In this document: positions 9,226-18,101 of the stretch, one piece after another
How positions within the stretch are numbered: position 1 is the stretch's first letter
Layout of the letters: every line of letters starts with the position of its first letter
Assembly: GCA_003481005.1 (NCBI GenBank)
Contig: QUKC01000009.1
Span: forward strand, 62,001 to 126,000
Source of the DNA: Firmicutes bacterium TM09-10
GTDB taxonomy: Bacteria; Bacillota; Clostridia; Lachnospirales; Lachnospiraceae
Direction of reading: 5' to 3'
Length of the DNA: 64,000 nt
Translations under genes and position numbers: made by a program
Notes under the pieces: model-generated
Told to the model about the DNA's origin: nothing
The model's input: only the letters and a program-made list of their open reading frames with translations
Database searches by the model: none

Positions 9226-9879
9226 ATGGAAGAAAAAGAAACGGTCAGGGAGCCTTACCGGATGGTGCTGGAGGGCGGTCAGGCAGAGCTGGTGGAAAAA
9301 AAATCGCGCTTTATCGCAAACGTCCGTCCGGTCGAATCCGAAGCAGAGGCGGTTGCGTTTATTGATGAGATGAAGAAAAAATACTGGGACGCCCGGCATA
9401 ATTGCTCGGCGTTTGTCATCGGCACGAAAGCGGAGCTGACGCGCTGCAGCGACGATGGTGAGCCCTCCGGGACGGCGGGACGTCCGATGCTGGAGGTGCT
9501 TTTAGGCGAGGGCGTAAGAAACGTCGCAGTCGTTGTGACACGGTATTTTGGCGGCGTGCTGCTGGGCACCGGCGGACTGGTGCGCGCCTATTCTAGCGCA
9601 GTAAAAGAAGGGATTGACGCGTCCAAAATCGGGACGATGCGTTATGGCGTCCGTTTAAAAATCTGCACAGACTATAATGGAATCGGAAAGATTCAATACA
9701 TCCTGCGCCAGAACGGTCTGGAAGCGGAGGACACGGTTTATACGGATCAGGTGGAGCTGACGGTGCTGCTTGCGGCAGAGTGTGTGCCCGGATTGAAAAA
9801 AGAAATTACAGAGGCAACCGCAGCGAAGGCTGGCATCGAAGAGGTGGAGAAGCTGTATTTCGTGGCGCCGGATGCGTAA
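9226..9879 (+). CDS. YigZ/IMPACT family protein
   Basis: A 217-residue protein of the IMPACT/YigZ family. KKSRFIANVRPVESEAEA opens the UPF0029 domain, followed by ARHNCSAFVIG, then the hallmark DDGEPSGTAGRPML and VVVTRYFGGVLLGTGGLVRA. The C-terminal 70 residues match the DUF1949 domain, a ferredoxin-like fold. Bacterial members are proposed to bind nucleic acid or regulate translation, but the precise role is not established. The ATG at 9226 follows GGAGAA at 9215-9220; the longer frame from 9124 would start inside the promoter. Monocistronic or co-transcribed with xth, 46 bases on. Confidence 0.88.
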   Translation: MEEKETVREPYRMVLEGGQAELVEKKSRFIANVRPVESEAEAVAFIDEMKKKYWDARHNCSAFVIGTKAELTRCSDDGEPSGTAGRPMLEVLLGEGVRNVAVVVTRYFGGVLLGTGGLVRAYSSAVKEGIDASKIGTMRYGVRLKICTDYNGIGKIQYILRQNGLEAEDTVYTDQVELTVLLAAECVPGLKKEITEATAAKAGIEEVEKLYFVAPDA

Positions 9880-9925
9880 GCAGTTGGGCGGCAGAGCACA
9901 GTTGAAATAGAAACGGAGAAAAGGT

Positions 9926-10681
9926 ATGAAACTGATTTCATGGAATGTGAACGGGCTTCGCGCCTGTATGACAAAGGGCTTTATGGATTTTTTCAACGAG
10001 GCGGACGCCGATATTTTCTGCCTGCAGGAGACGAAACTTCAGGCGGGGCAGATCGAGATGGAGCTGCCGGGCTATGAACAGTTCTGGAATTATGCAGAGA
10101 AAAAGGGCTATTCCGGGACGGCGATTTTTACAAAGCAGAAACCTCTGTCGGTCGCATACGGCATTGGAATTGAGGAACACGATCACGAGGGCAGAGTAAT
10201 CACGCTGGAATACCCGGACTATTACGTGGTTACAGTGTATACACCCAATTCCCAGGATGGTCTGGCACGGCTGGATTACCGTATGAAGTGGGAGGATGAC
10301 TTTTTCACGTATTTGAAGAAGCTGGAAGCAAACAAGCCGGTGATTTTCTGCGGAGATTTAAATGTTGCGCACAAAGAAATTGATTTAAAGAACCCGAAAA
10401 CCAACCGTAAAAACGCAGGCTTTACGGACGAAGAGCGCGCAAAGATGACAAAGCTGCAGGAGAATGGCTTTATCGATACGTTCCGGTATTTTTATCCGGA
10501 TCAGGAGGGCATCTATTCCTGGTGGTCGTACCGCTTCCAGGCGCGCAGCAAAAATGCTGGATGGAGAATTGATTATTTTATGACGTCAGAAAGTTTGAAA
10601 GACAGACTGGAGGATGCGAAGATCGACACAACGGTTCTGGGATCGGATCACTGCCCGGTGGAGCTGATTTTGAAGGATTAA
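9926..10681 (+). CDS. xth: Exodeoxyribonuclease III
   Basis: A 251-residue AP endonuclease/exonuclease of the EEP superfamily, acting in base-excision repair. Visible motifs in order: [13 protein letters not shown] (metal-binding Asn), FCLQETKLQ (metal-binding Glu), [24 protein letters not shown] (catalytic Asp and Asn), WWSYRFQAR and, at the end, [12 protein letters not shown] (catalytic Asp-His). All catalytic residues are present, and the length is normal for the ExoA/Xth group. GGAGAAAAGGT precedes the ATG. Confidence 0.95.
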   Translation: MKLISWNVNGLRACMTKGFMDFFNEADADIFCLQETKLQAGQIEMELPGYEQFWNYAEKKGYSGTAIFTKQKPLSVAYGIGIEEHDHEGRVITLEYPDYYVVTVYTPNSQDGLARLDYRMKWEDDFFTYLKKLEANKPVIFCGDLNVAHKEIDLKNPKTNRKNAGFTDEERAKMTKLQENGFIDTFRYFYPDQEGIYSWWSYRFQARSKNAGWRIDYFMTSESLKDRLEDAKIDTTVLGSDHCPVELILKD

Positions 10682-10775
10682 AAAGGAACCTTTCAAATTT
10701 CCTTATGGAAATTTGAAAGTAGCGCCCTAAAAAAGGAACCTTTCAAATTTTCTTACGGAAATTTGAAAGTAGCGC
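10681..10775 (+). repeat. Two tandem 50-base hairpin units after xth
   Basis: The sequence AAAAGGAACC begins at 10681 and again at 10731, giving a 50-base period. Each unit folds into a 13-base-pair stem: CTTTCAAATTTCC with GGAAATTTGAAAG around a 4-base loop (10690-10719), and the near-identical 10740-10769 in which one pair is a wobble. Both units end in AGTAGCGC. They directly follow the xth stop codon and precede a normal terminator, so they are not needed for termination. This could be a small dispersed repeat or an mRNA 3'-end stabiliser. Confidence 0.8.
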
Positions 10776-10805
10776 AAAAAAGAGAGCCTTGCGGCTCTCT
10801 TTTTT
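10776..10805. terminator. Bidirectional terminator between xth and typA
   Basis: A-run, stem GAGAGCC / GGCTCTC with loop TTGC, then a T-run. It serves the convergent xth (forward) and typA (reverse). Confidence 0.9.
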
Positions 10806-10807
10806 GC

Positions 10808-12640
10808 TTACTTGTTCTGGATTGCAGCACGCTTGCGCATGGTGTGATCCAGGATTTTTTTACGGATTCTGAGAGACTTGGGAGTTACCTCCAGAAGCTC
10901 GTCTGTGTCGATGAAGTCCAGTGCCTGCTCCAGGCTTAAAATGCGCGGAGGGGAAAGGCGCAGGGCATCGTCGGCGCTGGAAGAACGGGTGTTGGTCAGC
11001 TTCTTGGTTTTGCAGACGTTGACTTCGATGTCTTCACTGCGGCCGGTCTGACCGATAACCATTCCGGCGTAAACCTTTTCACCGGCTCCGATAAACAGTG
11101 TGCCGCGCTCCTGTGCATTGAACAGACCGTAGGTGATGGCATCGCCTGCCTCGAATGCGATCAGGGAGCCCTGCTTGCGGTACTGGATATCGCCCTTGTA
11201 AGGCGCATAGCTGTCAAATATAGCGTTCATGATACCGTTGCCCTTGGTGTCGGTCATGAACTCACCACGGTAGCCGATCAGACCGCGGGAAGGAATCATG
11301 AATTCCAGGCGGGTCGTGCCGCTGTGGCCGGGGGTCATGTTGACCAGTTCGCCCTTTCTCTGACCGAGCTTTTCGATAACGTTTCCGGCAAACTCTTCCG
11401 GAACATCGATATATACCTGTTCCATAGGCTCGAGCTTGTGACCCTTTTCATCATAATGGTACAGAACCTCCGCCTTGCTGACTGCAAACTCATAGCCCTC
11501 ACGGCGCATGTTCTCGATCAGGACGGACAGATGCAGCTCGCCGCGTCCGGATACCTTAAAGCTATCGGTGGAATCTGTTTCTTCCACGCGAAGGGAAACG
11601 TCAGTATTTAATTCGCGGAACAGACGCTCTCTCAAATGACGGCTGGTGATGAATTTTCCTTCTTTGCCGGCAAGGGGAGAGTCGTTTACCATGAAGTACA
11701 TTGCAATGGTAGGCTCGGAAATTTTCTGGAACGGGATTGCGTTGGGCGCATCGGGAGAGCAGAGCGTGTCTCCGATGTGCAGGTCTGCAATACCGGAAAT
11801 TGCAACGATGGAGCCGATACCCGCCTCGCGGACTTCTACTTTATTCAGACCGTCAAACTCGTAAAGCTTGCTGACCTTTACGCGCTTGGTGGAGTCGGGA
11901 TCGTGATGGTTGACGATGACAACCTCCTGATTGACGGAAACCTTGCCATTATCCACTTTGCCGACGCCGATTCTGCCGACGTATTCGTTGTAATCAATGG
12001 TACTGATCAACAGCTGCAGACCAGCATCCGGGTCGCCCTCGGGAGCAGGGATGTAGTCCAGGATCGTGTCGAACAGAGGCTTCATATCCTTATTCTTAAC
12101 GGTCAGGTTCGTCGTCGCACTGCCGTTTTTCGCGGATGCGTAAACAAAGGGGCAATCCAGCTGCTCGTCAGTAGCATCCAGCTCTAAGAACAGCTCCAGA
12201 ACTTCATCCTGTACTTCCAGCGGACGCGCTTCGGGACGGTCGCACTTGTTGATGCAGACGATAACGGGAAGCTGCAGTTCCAGGGCCTTGCGCAGAACGA
12301 AACGAGTCTGCGGCATGGGACCTTCGAATGCGTCTACAACGAGGATAACGCCGTTTACCATTTTCAGGACACGTTCTACCTCGCCGCCGAAATCGGCATG
12401 TCCGGGAGTGTCGATGATATTGATCTTTGTGCCGTTGTAGGTAACGGCTGTATTTTTAGAAAGGATGGTGATACCGCGTTCGCGCTCGATGGCATTGGAG
12501 TCCATCACGCGTTCTGCCACTTCCTGATTGGCACGGAACACACCGCTTTGCTTTAACAGCTCATCAACCAGAGTGGTTTTGCCGTGATCGACATGGGCGA
12601 TAATGGCAACGTTTCTCACGTCTTCTCTTTTCTGTCTCAT
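10808..12640 (-). CDS. typA: Ribosome-associated translational GTPase TypA/BipA
   Basis: A 610-residue GTPase of the elongation-factor family, the usual TypA length. It binds the ribosome and assists 50S assembly and stress adaptation. G1 is AHVDHGKTTL (residues 15-24), the switch region has ERERGITI, G3 is DTPGHADFGGEVER and G4 is NKCDRPEA; the C-terminal half has RGELHLSVLIENMRREG and SRGLIGYRGEFMTDT, typical of TypA. The frame is open 38 codons further upstream, but those codons contain the promoter, and the ATG at 12640 is preceded on the reverse strand by GAGGA at 5-6 bases. It is a single-gene unit. Confidence 0.95.
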   Translation of the reverse strand: MRQKREDVRNVAIIAHVDHGKTTLVDELLKQSGVFRANQEVAERVMDSNAIERERGITILSKNTAVTYNGTKINIIDTPGHADFGGEVERVLKMVNGVILVVDAFEGPMPQTRFVLRKALELQLPVIVCINKCDRPEARPLEVQDEVLELFLELDATDEQLDCPFVYASAKNGSATTNLTVKNKDMKPLFDTILDYIPAPEGDPDAGLQLLISTIDYNEYVGRIGVGKVDNGKVSVNQEVVIVNHHDPDSTKRVKVSKLYEFDGLNKVEVREAGIGSIVAISGIADLHIGDTLCSPDAPNAIPFQKISEPTIAMYFMVNDSPLAGKEGKFITSRHLRERLFRELNTDVSLRVEETDSTDSFKVSGRGELHLSVLIENMRREGYEFAVSKAEVLYHYDEKGHKLEPMEQVYIDVPEEFAGNVIEKLGQRKGELVNMTPGHSGTTRLEFMIPSRGLIGYRGEFMTDTKGNGIMNAIFDSYAPYKGDIQYRKQGSLIAFEAGDAITYGLFNAQERGTLFIGAGEKVYAGMVIGQTGRSEDIEVNVCKTKKLTNTRSSSADDALRLSPPRILSLEQALDFIDTDELLEVTPKSLRIRKKILDHTMRKRAAIQNK

Positions 12641-12725
12641 TTTTTCCTCACATTCCGCCGCCAAAGCGGCTTGTACTGCGGCATTCCGGCCGCGCATTTC
12701 ATCATTTCCGGGTTTAAACGGTACA

Positions 12726-12754
12726 AGTATAGCACCGCTTTTTTTCTGATGCAA
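12726..12754 (-). promoter_or_regulatory. Promoter of typA
   Basis: On the reverse strand TTGCAT (12754-12749) and TATACT (12731-12726) are separated by exactly 17 bases, 86 bases upstream of the typA start. The rest of the 300-base gap up to the next gene (12755-12939) shows no recognisable element beyond the ribosome site of that gene. Confidence 0.75.
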
Positions 12755-12939
12755 CCATTAAAACGCCCAAAGAGCTGTTTTTCGACACAAAAATAAGGAA
12801 AAAACTGCCGGAAGCGGGCGCAGATGTCGGGAAAAGGAGAATTGTGCGCCTCCGTATATTCATAAATTAGGAAGAAACCCCATAAAATGGAATTACATGA
12901 CAGGAAAAAATTCTTGTAACAAGAAGGGAGAACTTTAAA

Positions 12940-13566
12940 ATGACAGATAAGGTAATTGAAAACAACCAGGCAGCAGTAATGGGCAAAATTATCAGCGGAT
13001 TTACGTTTAGCCATGAGATTTTCGGTGAAGGCTTTTACATGATGGATGTGGAAGTCGCGCGGCTGAGCGAATCCTATGATATTATCCCGGTTATGGTATC
13101 AGAGCGCCTGATCGACGTGGATGCGAATTACGAGGGGGAATATGTAAGCATTTACGGACAGTTCCGTTCGTATAACCGCCATGAAGAACGCAGGAATAAG
13201 CTGATTTTATCTGTGTTTGCAAGGGAGATCACATTCGTGGATGAGTTGGAGGAAAGTGCGCGGACAAACCAGATTTATCTGGACGGTTATATCTGTAAGG
13301 AGCCGGTTTACCGTAAGACGCCGCTGGGTCGGGAGATCGCGGATGTGCTGCTGGCGGTCAACAGACCTTACGGAAAATCGGATTACATTCCCTGCATCTG
13401 TTGGGGCAGGAATGCCAGATATGCAGGCAGCTTTGAGGTTGGCGCCCATTGTGCGGTATGGGGACGGATCCAGAGCCGGGAATATATGAAAAAGCTTTCC
13501 GAGGATCAGCTGGAAAAGCGTATCGCTTATGAGGTATCGGTCAGCAAGCTGGAGCGGATGGACTGA
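12940..13566 (+). CDS. SSB-like protein with two OB-type regions
   Basis: A 208-residue protein. The C-terminal half (about residues 108-190) reads as a single-stranded-DNA-binding OB fold: NQIYLDGYICKEPVYRKTPL, then LLAVNRPYGKSDYIPCI with CWGRNAR, which parallels the LAVNR...FDYFRCVAFGKTAE region of bacterial SSB. The N-terminal half (GKIISGFTFSHEIFGEGFY and VSIYGQFRSYNR) looks like a second, more diverged OB region. It lacks the acidic DDDIPF tail through which canonical SSB recruits partners, so it is not the main SSB. Similar proteins are annotated as SSB in Clostridia. Role in vivo unknown. GAAGGGAG lies upstream of the ATG. Confidence 0.75.
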   Translation: MTDKVIENNQAAVMGKIISGFTFSHEIFGEGFYMMDVEVARLSESYDIIPVMVSERLIDVDANYEGEYVSIYGQFRSYNRHEERRNKLILSVFAREITFVDELEESARTNQIYLDGYICKEPVYRKTPLGREIADVLLAVNRPYGKSDYIPCICWGRNARYAGSFEVGAHCAVWGRIQSREYMKKLSEDQLEKRIAYEVSVSKLERMD

Positions 13567-13571
13567 TATAG

Positions 13572-13600
13572 TTGCAGATTAGGGTAAGATATGCTAGAAT
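13572..13600 (+). promoter_or_regulatory. Promoter of the CobA/CobO-like gene
   Basis: TTGCAG at 13572-13577 and TAGAAT at 13595-13600 with a 17-base spacer, preceded by a TG-containing extension (ATGC) next to the -10. It lies between the SSB-like gene and the next start at 13672. Confidence 0.6.
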
Positions 13601-13671
13601 ATCGACATCATATGGTATATCTGCGGCATTAAATGTTTACGAAAAGACAAATCGGGAAAGGAATTCCGACT

Positions 13672-14151
13672 ATGGGCAGAGTTCAGATTTTTACAGGGGA
13701 CGGCTATGGAAAAACGATGGCGGCACTCGGGGAAGCGTTGATTGCTGCCGCATCTGGCAAACGTGTAGTAGTGATTCAGTTTTTGAAGGGGAGAGGCCTG
13801 ACGGATTCTACATTTGAGCGGCAGCTGGAACCGGAGATCAAAATCTTCCGGTTTGAGAAATCGGATGCTGACTTTTTATCTCTTCCGGAAGACAAACAGA
13901 GGGAAGAAGCACAGAATATTCGAAATGGTATCTGCTTTGCGAGAAAGGTGCTGACCACTGGTCAATGCGACCTGTTGGTACTGGATGAGGTGCTGGGGCT
14001 TGTGGACTGCGGGATCGTGCAGGAGCAGGAGTTGAGAGAGCTGATCTTTCTGCGCGGTGCAGATACGGATGTGACATTGACCGGAATTCGGATGTGCGAC
14101 AGCCTTTTGGGAATCGCTGACCATGTATCTGACATCGAACAAATTAAATAA
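13672..14151 (+). CDS. CobA/CobO/BtuR-family P-loop ATPase (corrinoid adenosyltransferase-like)
   Basis: A 159-residue protein beginning with GRVQIFTGDGYGKTMAALGE, a variant of the GNGKGKTTAALG P-loop that defines ATP:cob(I)alamin adenosyltransferases of the CobA/BtuR family. VVVIQFLKGRG follows, as in those enzymes, and CDLLVLDEVLGLVDCGIV is the Walker B-like strand (usually DEI). The family adds the 5'-deoxyadenosyl group to cobalamin. The P-loop departs from consensus (Asp and Tyr where Asn and Lys/Arg are usual), and the protein is short, so a diverged relative with another job is possible. No other cobalamin genes are near. The ATG at 13672 is preceded by GGAAAGGA; the longer frame from 13633 has no ribosome site. 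Confidence 0.7.
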   Translation: MGRVQIFTGDGYGKTMAALGEALIAAASGKRVVVIQFLKGRGLTDSTFERQLEPEIKIFRFEKSDADFLSLPEDKQREEAQNIRNGICFARKVLTTGQCDLLVLDEVLGLVDCGIVQEQELRELIFLRGADTDVTLTGIRMCDSLLGIADHVSDIEQIK

Positions 14152-14157
14152 AAACGG

Positions 14158-14205
14158 ACCCGCGCCGGATGGAGAAGCTTCTCTACAGCGCGGGTTTTGT
14201 TTTTC
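14158..14205 (+). terminator. Terminator after the CobA/CobO-like gene
   Basis: Stem ACCCGCGC / GCGCGGGT enclosing an inner GAGAAGCTTCTC palindrome, followed by TTTTGTTTTT. Confidence 0.85.
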
Positions 14206-14213
14206 CCTGTTGA

Positions 14214-14242
14214 TTGACAGTCAGGGCGCAGGGTGCTATGAT
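14214..14242 (+). promoter_or_regulatory. Promoter of dapA
   Basis: Consensus TTGACA at 14214-14219 and TATGAT at 14237-14242 with a 17-base spacer, 59 bases ahead of dapA. No lysine riboswitch is visible in the short leader. Confidence 0.8.
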
Positions 14243-14301
14243 AATTCTATATAAAATCTGTTAGAAAGCAAGGCGGCCGGACGGCTCGCAAGGAGGTTTA
14301 T

Positions 14302-15186
14302 ATGGCAATTTTTGAAGGTGCCGGAGTAGCGATTATCACCCCGTTTCATACGGATGGTTCGATTGATTATGATAAATTTGGCGAAGTGATTGAACAGCAG
14401 ATCGCAAATCAGACAGACGCGATCATTGTGTGCGGTACAACCGGTGAATCTGCGACGATGACGCATGAGGAGCATCTGGATGTGATCCGCTATTGTGTGG
14501 AGAAGGTGGCACATCGGATTCCTGTTGTGGCAGGAACCGGCTCTAACTGCACGGAGACGGCGGTTTATCTTTCCCAGGAAGCGGAGAAGATCGGTGCAGA
14601 CGGGCTGCTTGTTGTAACTCCTTACTACAATAAAGCGACTCAGAATGGTCTGTATCAGCATTTTAAGATGGTTGCGGATTCTGTAAAGCTGCCGATCCTG
14701 TTATATAACGTTCCGTCCCGTACCGGTACGACGCTGCAGCCGGAGACGATCGTGCGCCTGTGCAGGGATGTGGAAAATATCGTCGGTGTCAAGGATGCAA
14801 CGGGGAATATCAGCCAGACAGCTCATCTCATGAGCATCGCAGATGGCTGTGTGGATCTCTATTCCGGTGAGGATGCGATTATTGTTCCGATGCTTTCTCT
14901 GGGAGCAAAGGGCGTGATTTCTGTTTTGTCAAATGTTGCGCCGCAGGAAACACACCAGATCTGCAGCCTTTATTTTGAAGGAAAGGTAAAAGAAAGCTGT
15001 GCGCTGCAATTAAAGGCAGTTCCCCTTGTAGAAGCGCTTTTCTGTGAAGTGAATCCGATCCCGGTCAAGAAGGCGATGCAGTTAAAGGGCATGTGCACCG
15101 GAACCCTGCGGATGCCGCTGACAGAGATGGAAGAGGCAGATGCGGCAAGACTTGAACGTGAAATGAAAAAATTTGGTGTATTATAA
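14302..15186 (+). CDS. dapA: 4-hydroxy-tetrahydrodipicolinate synthase
   Basis: A 294-residue TIM-barrel aldolase that condenses pyruvate with aspartate semialdehyde, the first committed step to diaminopimelate and lysine. Key elements: the GTTGES pyruvate-carboxylate-binding loop at residues 45-50, VVTPYYNK at 104-111, the proton-relay Tyr in LLYNVPSRTG at about 135, and the Schiff-base Lys at about 164 in VGVKDATGN. The length is typical. AAGGAGG precedes the ATG. dapB follows 119 bases later, with a hairpin in between, so the two form a dap pair with possible partial termination. Confidence 0.96.
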   Translation: MAIFEGAGVAIITPFHTDGSIDYDKFGEVIEQQIANQTDAIIVCGTTGESATMTHEEHLDVIRYCVEKVAHRIPVVAGTGSNCTETAVYLSQEAEKIGADGLLVVTPYYNKATQNGLYQHFKMVADSVKLPILLYNVPSRTGTTLQPETIVRLCRDVENIVGVKDATGNISQTAHLMSIADGCVDLYSGEDAIIVPMLSLGAKGVISVLSNVAPQETHQICSLYFEGKVKESCALQLKAVPLVEALFCEVNPIPVKKAMQLKGMCTGTLRMPLTEMEEADAARLEREMKKFGVL

Positions 15187-15196
15187 GGGCTTTTTG

Positions 15197-15231
15197 ACAG
15201 GCCGGGACATAAAGTGCTCCGGTCTGTTTTA
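15197..15231 (+). terminator. Terminator-like hairpin between dapA and dapB
   Basis: Stem ACAGGCCGG / CCGGTCTGT (15197-15205 and 15219-15227), followed by TTTT. It may limit readthrough from dapA into dapB; no clear separate dapB promoter was seen. Confidence 0.65.
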
Positions 15232-15305
15232 CATTTCAGGATTGCGAGGTTTACAGCAGAGCAATCCACAGAGAGGAAATCCAGGTTCAAAACAAGGAGG
15301 ATAAC

Positions 15306-16067
15306 ATGGTCAGAGTAATTATGCACGGCTGCAATGGCCGCATGGGACAGGTCATTACGGAGATGATTGCAAAGGAAGCAGAGATGGAGATCGTTGCGGG
15401 GGTGGACTTGAGCGATCATATCCAAAATTCCTATCCCGTTTTTAAAAGCATGAAGGACTGCGATGTAGAAGCGGACGTTGTGATCGATTTTGCAAATGCG
15501 AAGGCAGTGGACGGGCTGCTGGATGTCTGTGTAGAAAGAAATCTTCCCTGTGTGCTTTGCACCACCGGACTTTCGGAAGAACAGCTTGCACATGTCAAAG
15601 AGGCTTCCGGTAAGGTTGCGATCCTGCGCTCTGCAAATATGTCCATGGGCATCAATCTTTTGATGAAGCTGTTAAAGGATGCGGTTCCGGTGCTGGCAGC
15701 GGCAGGCTATGATATGGAAATCGTGGAAAAGCATCATAACCAGAAGCTGGATGCCCCCAGCGGCACGGCGATTGCGCTGGCGGACGTCATGAATCAGGCG
15801 GCTGGCGGCGATTACGAATATGTTTATGATAGATCGACCCGCAGGGAGAAGCGCCCGGAAAAGGAAATCGGTATTTCTGCAGTGCGCGGCGGGACGATTG
15901 TCGGCGACCATGATGTGATTTTTGCAGGTCAGGATGAGGTAATTACCTTTTCCCATATGGCATATTCCAGAAAGCTGTTTGCGACAGGCGCAGTTTCCGC
16001 GGCAAGGTTCCTGGCAGGTAAGCCTGCAGGTATGTACGATATGAGCCGCGTGATCGAGGGAAAATAA
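15306..16067 (+). CDS. dapB: 4-hydroxy-tetrahydrodipicolinate reductase
   Basis: A 253-residue NAD(P)H-dependent reductase acting directly after DapA. The N-terminal Rossmann loop is GCNGRMGQ (residues 8-15); VVIDFANAKAV and VLCTTGLSEE follow, and the C-terminal domain has the signature EKHHNQKLDAPSGTA (about residues 142-156) with the catalytic His and the dipicolinate-binding Lys. FAGQDEVITFSHMAYSR, near the end, is also typical. GGAGG precedes the ATG at about 7 bases. It is followed 63 bases later by fbp. Confidence 0.96.
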   Translation: MVRVIMHGCNGRMGQVITEMIAKEAEMEIVAGVDLSDHIQNSYPVFKSMKDCDVEADVVIDFANAKAVDGLLDVCVERNLPCVLCTTGLSEEQLAHVKEASGKVAILRSANMSMGINLLMKLLKDAVPVLAAAGYDMEIVEKHHNQKLDAPSGTAIALADVMNQAAGGDYEYVYDRSTRREKRPEKEIGISAVRGGTIVGDHDVIFAGQDEVITFSHMAYSRKLFATGAVSAARFLAGKPAGMYDMSRVIEGK

Positions 16068-16130
16068 GACAGAAAGCAACTGTTGACGGTGAAACCGGGG
16101 GAGCCGCCAGGCGGCAGATAGAGAGGGTAT

Positions 16131-18101
16131 ATGGATAATAATTTTGAGTACAGGGTTTATTTGAAAAGCTTGTCGAAACAGTTTCCGACCATTGCGGACG
16201 CTGCGACGGAGATTATCAACCTGCAGGCGATTTTGAGTCTGCCCAAAGGCACGGAGCATTTTCTGACAGATATTCACGGAGAATACGAGCAGTTTAACCA
16301 TGTGTTGAAAAACGGCTCCGGATCCGTGCGCAGAAAGATCGACGAGGAGTTCGGCAACACGCTGAGTGTCAAGGACAAAAGAAGCCTTGCGACGCTGATT
16401 TATTATCCTCAGGAAAAGCTGGAGCTGGTCTGTCAGGAGGAAGAGGATCAGGATGTGCTGGAGGATTGGTTCAAGATCACGATTCACCGGCTGGTGCAGA
16501 TGACCAAACGCGTTTCTTCCAAATATACCCGCTCCAAGGTGCGCAAGGCGCTGCCCCACGATTTTTCCTATGTCATCGAAGAGCTGATTACCGAAAAAGA
16601 AGAAATTCAGGACAAAGAGCTTTACTATAACGAAATTATCAATACGATTATCCGGATCGGCAGGGCACCGGAATGTATTATTGCGCTCTGCAACCTGATT
16701 CAGCGCCTTGTCATCGACCACCTGCATATCGTCGGCGATATCTATGACCGCGGCAAGGGACCTCATGTCATCATGGATACCCTGAGTGCATATCATTCTG
16801 TGGATATCCAGTGGGGAAATCACGATATTGTGTGGATGGGTGCAGCCAGCGGGCAGACGGCATGTATGGCGACGGTACTGCGGATTTCCGCCCGTTACGG
16901 CAATCTGGACACGCTGGAAGAGGGCTATGGTATTAACCTGATCCCCCTGGCGACCTTTGCACTAAAGACCTATGAAAATTCGGACTGCAGCGTATTTTCC
17001 ATCAAATACGGGGCAGATTACGATGTCAAGGACTTAAAGCTCGACATGATGATGCACAAGGCGATCGCCATCATTCAGTTCAAGCTGGAGGGACAGCTGA
17101 TCCTGGCACATCCGGAATATCACATGGATGACCGGCTGCTGCTGGATAAGATCGACTTTGAAAAAGGAACTGTCCGTATCGGAGATAAGGAATATGAAAT
17201 GCTGGATTCTGATTTTCCGACTGTCGATCCGAAGGATCCGTATCGTCTGACGGCAGAGGAGGAGCAGGTAGTAGAGCGCCTGCGGCATGCCTTTGTTCAT
17301 TGCGAGAAGCTCCAGAAGCATGTGCGCTTCCTGTTTGCCAAGGGCAGCATGTATAAGATCTTTAATTCCAACCTGCTCTATCATGGCTGTGTGCCGATGG
17401 ACGAGGACGGAAATTTTGAACAGATCAATGTGTACGGCAAACTCTGCAGCGGCAAAAAGCTTTACGAGGTGCTGGAAACCTATGCCCGCAAGGGATATTA
17501 CTCTCAGGATAAGGAAGAACGCAGAAAAGGGCGTGATACCCTCTGGTATATCTGGGCGGGTCCGAAGTCTCCGGTATTCGGCAAGGATAAAATGGCGACC
17601 TTTGAACGATATTTCATCGCAGATAAGGAAACACATAAGGAAACGAAAAACGCTTATTATCGCCTGTATGATAACGAAGAGATTTTAAATAAGATCCTGC
17701 GGGAATTTGGACTGGATGAGCATCGTTCTCATATTATTAACGGTCATGTTCCGGTGGAGATCAAGCGTGGGGAGACGCCGATCAAATGTAACGGAAAGTT
17801 ACTGATTATCGATGGCGGCTTTTCCAAGGCTTATCAGGGAAAGACTGGAATCGCAGGCTATACCCTTGTTGCCAATTCTCACGGCATGAATCTGGTGGAG
17901 CACAGGCCCTTCGTTTCCGCAGAGGATGCGATCCGAAACGAAACGGACATGGTATCGGACAATATCCTGATCGAAACGGCAAAACGAAGAATTCTTGTGG
18001 CAGATACGGATATCGGACGCGAGTTAAAGGAGAGTATCGGGCATCTGGAAAAGCTTCTGAACGCTTATCGGGATGGTATTCTGATCGAAAAAGGAATCTG
18101 A
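16131..18101 (+). CDS. fbp: Fructose-1,6-bisphosphatase, class III (Firmicute type)
   Basis: A 656-residue enzyme matching the large class III FBPase of Firmicutes, unrelated to the class I enzyme. It dephosphorylates fructose 1,6-bisphosphate in gluconeogenesis. It shows a metallophosphoesterase-like metal site: LTDIHGEYEQF near residue 45, then VGDIYDRGKGPH near residue 203 and WGNHDIVWMG near residue 225, plus KRGETPIKCNGKLLIIDGGF near residue 545 and HGMNLVEHRPF. Start: GAGAGGGTAT then ATG. Length and motifs are normal. The last 78 bases overlap a possible small reverse-strand ORF. Confidence 0.95.
   Translation: MDNNFEYRVYLKSLSKQFPTIADAATEIINLQAILSLPKGTEHFLTDIHGEYEQFNHVLKNGSGSVRRKIDEEFGNTLSVKDKRSLATLIYYPQEKLELVCQEEEDQDVLEDWFKITIHRLVQMTKRVSSKYTRSKVRKALPHDFSYVIEELITEKEEIQDKELYYNEIINTIIRIGRAPECIIALCNLIQRLVIDHLHIVGDIYDRGKGPHVIMDTLSAYHSVDIQWGNHDIVWMGAASGQTACMATVLRISARYGNLDTLEEGYGINLIPLATFALKTYENSDCSVFSIKYGADYDVKDLKLDMMMHKAIAIIQFKLEGQLILAHPEYHMDDRLLLDKIDFEKGTVRIGDKEYEMLDSDFPTVDPKDPYRLTAEEEQVVERLRHAFVHCEKLQKHVRFLFAKGSMYKIFNSNLLYHGCVPMDEDGNFEQINVYGKLCSGKKLYEVLETYARKGYYSQDKEERRKGRDTLWYIWAGPKSPVFGKDKMATFERYFIADKETHKETKNAYYRLYDNEEILNKILREFGLDEHRSHIINGHVPVEIKRGETPIKCNGKLLIIDGGFSKAYQGKTGIAGYTLVANSHGMNLVEHRPFVSAEDAIRNETDMVSDNILIETAKRRILVADTDIGRELKESIGHLEKLLNAYRDGILIEKGI

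Noticed and set aside
14243-14301. Lysine riboswitch before dapA
   Set aside because: The leader of under 60 bases is too short, and no characteristic helices are visible.
15672-16823. Reverse-strand ORF of 383 codons across dapB and fbp
   Set aside because: Covers two genes with strong family signatures on the forward strand and has no ribosome site of its own.
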